Both the position numbers and the translations under genes were made by a program. A model generated the notes under the pieces. It was given only the letters and a program-made list of their open reading frames with translations. It was not told the origin of the DNA and made no database searches. From Limiplasma sp048370855 (GTDB lineage Bacteria; Bacillota; Clostridia; Christensenellales; Aristaeellaceae), in the NCBI GenBank assembly GCA_048370855.1, contig DBGEOK010000130.1:1-23468 (forward strand): a stretch of DNA of 23,468 bases. The letters are read 5' to 3'. Positions 22,262 to 23,468 of this stretch are shown piece after piece (within the stretch, counting starts at the first letter, position 1; each line of letters starts with the position of its first letter).

Positions 22262-22305
22262 AACCACCCCATCTTGGTACTACATCAAGATGGGGCTGGT
22301 TTTTG
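22262..22305 (+). terminator. Strong terminator between the lysogeny unit and the HigBA-like pair
   Basis: CCCCATCTTG (22267-22276) pairs perfectly with CAAGATGGGG (22286-22295), extended by AACCA/TGGTT past a bulged C, then TTTTT. On the minus strand it is followed by TTCTTTTC, so it may also end the converging toxin-antitoxin transcript. Confidence 0.9.
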
Positions 22306-22321
22306 CTATTGTCGAATTCTA

Positions 22322-22636
22322 TCATGCTCGATATAAAAACCGCATCTTCTCCGGAAGAGAGGGATCACGCTTGAGCATGGTCAGCATCCGGCTCGCGGGT
22401 CCGGCGGGAGTATTGCGGCCGGCTTCCCACGCTTCCACAGTCTTGATATTCACGCCCAGCACATCGGCAAATACGCGTTGCGTCATCCCGGACTTCACAC
22501 GGACGTCACGCACCGCCTCGGCGCTCCACGTCTCAGGCGGAGCGACCGTGACGCGTACTTTCCTTGCTTTCAGCTCGCCGCGCTCATAGGCAATGGCTTC
22601 CTCAAGGCCGCGCTTGATGTTCTCAAATTCACTCAT
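22322..22636 (-). CDS. HigA-like HTH antitoxin
   Basis: 104 residues with AAGGAGAAGG just before the ATG at 22636. The N-terminal ~35 residues (NIKRGLEEAIAYERGELKAR) and the KVRVTVAPPETWSAEAVRDV linker are typical of the antitoxins paired with RelE-like HigB toxins. Residues ~45-95 form an XRE helix-turn-helix: RVKSGMTQRVFADVLGVNIK, TVEAWEAGRNTPAGPASRML. It lies 34 bases after the toxin gene, in toxin-first order. It should neutralise the toxin and repress the promoter at 23046-23074. Confidence 0.87.
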   Translation of the reverse strand: MSEFENIKRGLEEAIAYERGELKARKVRVTVAPPETWSAEAVRDVRVKSGMTQRVFADVLGVNIKTVEAWEAGRNTPAGPASRMLTMLKRDPSLPEKMRFLYRA

Positions 22637-22670
22637 ATTCCTTCTCCTTTCTTGGGATGCGGGGCGGGGC

Positions 22671-23021
22671 TCAGCACCCAACTCGCTTCCGCAGTTCCGT
22701 TTCCAGCACGCCGACCAGCTTTTTCAGCTCGTTGCATTGCGCGTCTGTCAGGTTTGATTGCTCCTTTTTCTGGTATGCGGTCAGCAGGTATATCTTTTCG
22801 TAAATTGCGAAGTCCACGTAGATAACGCGAGCGCTTCCGCTCTTACCCCGACCGGGAAAGGCGACCCGCAGCTTGCGCACCCCGCCCGTCCCGGCCATTG
22901 TATCCCCTGCCTGCGGGTTAGCGGTCAGCTCGCATTGAAGTTCCTTTAACTGCTCGTCGGTCAGCCCAAACCGCTTCCACGCCGCCATGAAGCTTGGCAG
23001 CTCCACGAACTCTCTCGTCAT
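22671..23021 (-). CDS. HigB-like RelE-superfamily toxin
   Basis: 116 residues with AGGAGG eight bases before the ATG. The sequence fits the PF06296-type RelE toxins: REFVELPSFMAAWKRFGLTD, LKELQCELTANPQAGDTMAG, TGGVRKLRVAFPGRGKSGSA, RVIYVDFAIYEKIYLLTAYQ, then KKEQSNLTDAQCNELKKLV. The conserved basic and aromatic residues of the family (RKLR, GKSGSARVIY, KKEQSNLT) are present, so it looks intact. Such toxins cut mRNA. It heads a two-gene operon and is followed by the HigA-like antitoxin. Confidence 0.88.
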   Translation of the reverse strand: MTREFVELPSFMAAWKRFGLTDEQLKELQCELTANPQAGDTMAGTGGVRKLRVAFPGRGKSGSARVIYVDFAIYEKIYLLTAYQKKEQSNLTDAQCNELKKLVGVLETELRKRVGC

Positions 23022-23045
23022 TGGTATTTCCTCCTGACGATATAT

Positions 23046-23074
23046 ATCATACCCTATTTAATAGGGCACGTCAA
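23046..23074 (-). promoter_or_regulatory. Promoter and operator of the HigBA-like operon
   Basis: On the minus strand TTGACG (23069-23074), a 17-base spacer and TATGAT (23046-23051). The spacer is almost filled by a perfect palindrome, CCCTATT-A-AATAGGG on the minus strand (23052-23066), ideally placed for repression. The -35 and part of the palindrome are inside the last codons of the upstream ParB-like gene. Confidence 0.82.
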
Positions 23075-23468
23075 TGCTTTCTTCAATATTTTCAAAGCTT
23101 CTCGGCTCCCAGGCCCGGGAAAAGTCCTGCTCGCGGAACAGCTCGGCAAGGCCGGTGATCTGTTTCAGGCGTAAAATCTCGTCCATATCCATGCCCAGGT
23201 GCTTTGCGATCCATGCATCACCGCGGCCGATGGCGTGAAGCTCCGCCACGATGTTGCCCATCAGGTCAACGTCGTGCGAGCCGCGGGCGCGGTTGTGGCG
23301 GATGGTGGAGGCCATGCGCTCATCCAGCGGCTTGTCAATCACGCTGACGGGCAGGCAGCCGCCCTCCCGCTCGCGGATGTCGGGATGGTCAAGAAGAATG
23401 CGGTAGCGGTGAAAGCCATCCACAATATCGTACCTGTCGGCCTCCGCGTCGTAGTAGCAGACGATGGG
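23058..23468 (-). CDS. IbrB-like ParB-domain protein (partial)
   Basis: The last 136 residues are in the window; the gene continues past the right edge because the frame stays open to position 23468 (PIVCYYDAEADRYDIVDGFH). ParB-domain signature: IVDGFHRYR, a variant of the G-E/H-RR box, then LPVSVIDKPLDERMASTIRH, RARGSHDVDLMGNIVAELHA, DAWIAKHLGMDMDEILRLKQ, ITGLAELF and a C-terminal SRAWEP. This arrangement is that of IbrB-like proteins, usually encoded next to an IbrA-type phosphoadenosine phosphosulfate reductase-family protein. Its stop codon lies inside the promoter of the HigBA-like operon. Confidence 0.8.
   Translation of the reverse strand, partial: PIVCYYDAEADRYDIVDGFHRYRILLDHPDIREREGGCLPVSVIDKPLDERMASTIRHNRARGSHDVDLMGNIVAELHAIGRGDAWIAKHLGMDMDEILRLKQITGLAELFREQDFSRAWEPRSFENIEESIDVPY

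Noticed and set aside
1..23468. tRNA genes, integrase, attachment sites
   Set aside because: I looked for these and saw no supportable example in the window.

Overview
The window is one end of a tailed-phage genome, most likely a prophage or temperate siphovirus of a GC-rich Firmicute (Clostridia-like). Evidence: a complete packaging, head and tail operon in the order seen in A118/SPP1-type phages of Gram-positives; AGGAGG-type ribosome sites; and families mostly known from Firmicute phages (PBSX-type terminase, Gp6-type portal, Phage_min_cap2, Minor_capsid_1/2/3, Gp15, BppU, cI-like repressor with ImmA). No integrase, lysis or replication gene is present, so the element continues past both ends.

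Right end (about 20.9-23.5 kb): a minus-strand ParB/IbrB-like gene cut by the window edge; a HigB/HigA-like toxin-antitoxin pair whose promoter carries a palindrome; a strong terminator; and a plus-strand lysogeny unit (HTH repressor, ImmA-like metallopeptidase, a 32-residue peptide). Between the repressor and the leftward operon lies a divergent switch with two good promoters, three GGACAG direct repeats and a long inverted repeat.

Middle (about 18.8-20.9 kb): the leftward operon opens with a structured leader and a sigma-region-4-like regulator, then a ParB-like protein and a radical SAM enzyme of SPL type. A cluster of five GTCGTA repeats follows, just before the small terminase gene.

Leftward late operon (18.8 kb down to 1): TerS, TerL, portal, a minor capsid protein carrying an extra C-terminal domain, a small acidic protein (probably its immunity partner), tandem terminators, scaffold, major capsid, a 40-residue protein, connector, three minor capsid proteins, major tail protein, two tail chaperones, tape measure, Dit, tail protein and the start of a BppU baseplate protein. 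Most neighbours overlap by 1-8 bases, indicating translational coupling.

Two cargo insertions break this operon. A plus-strand RelE/ribbon-helix-helix toxin-antitoxin cassette, with its own promoter and terminator, sits between the major tail protein and the tail chaperones. An exported ComEC-type metallo-beta-lactamase-fold protein, with its own promoter, sits between Gp15 and the tape measure.

The most interesting system is the predicted capsid-borne polymorphic toxin with its immunity gene at about 13.35-13.80 kb. It comes together with two further toxin-antitoxin loci and a radical SAM/ParB pair next to the packaging genes.
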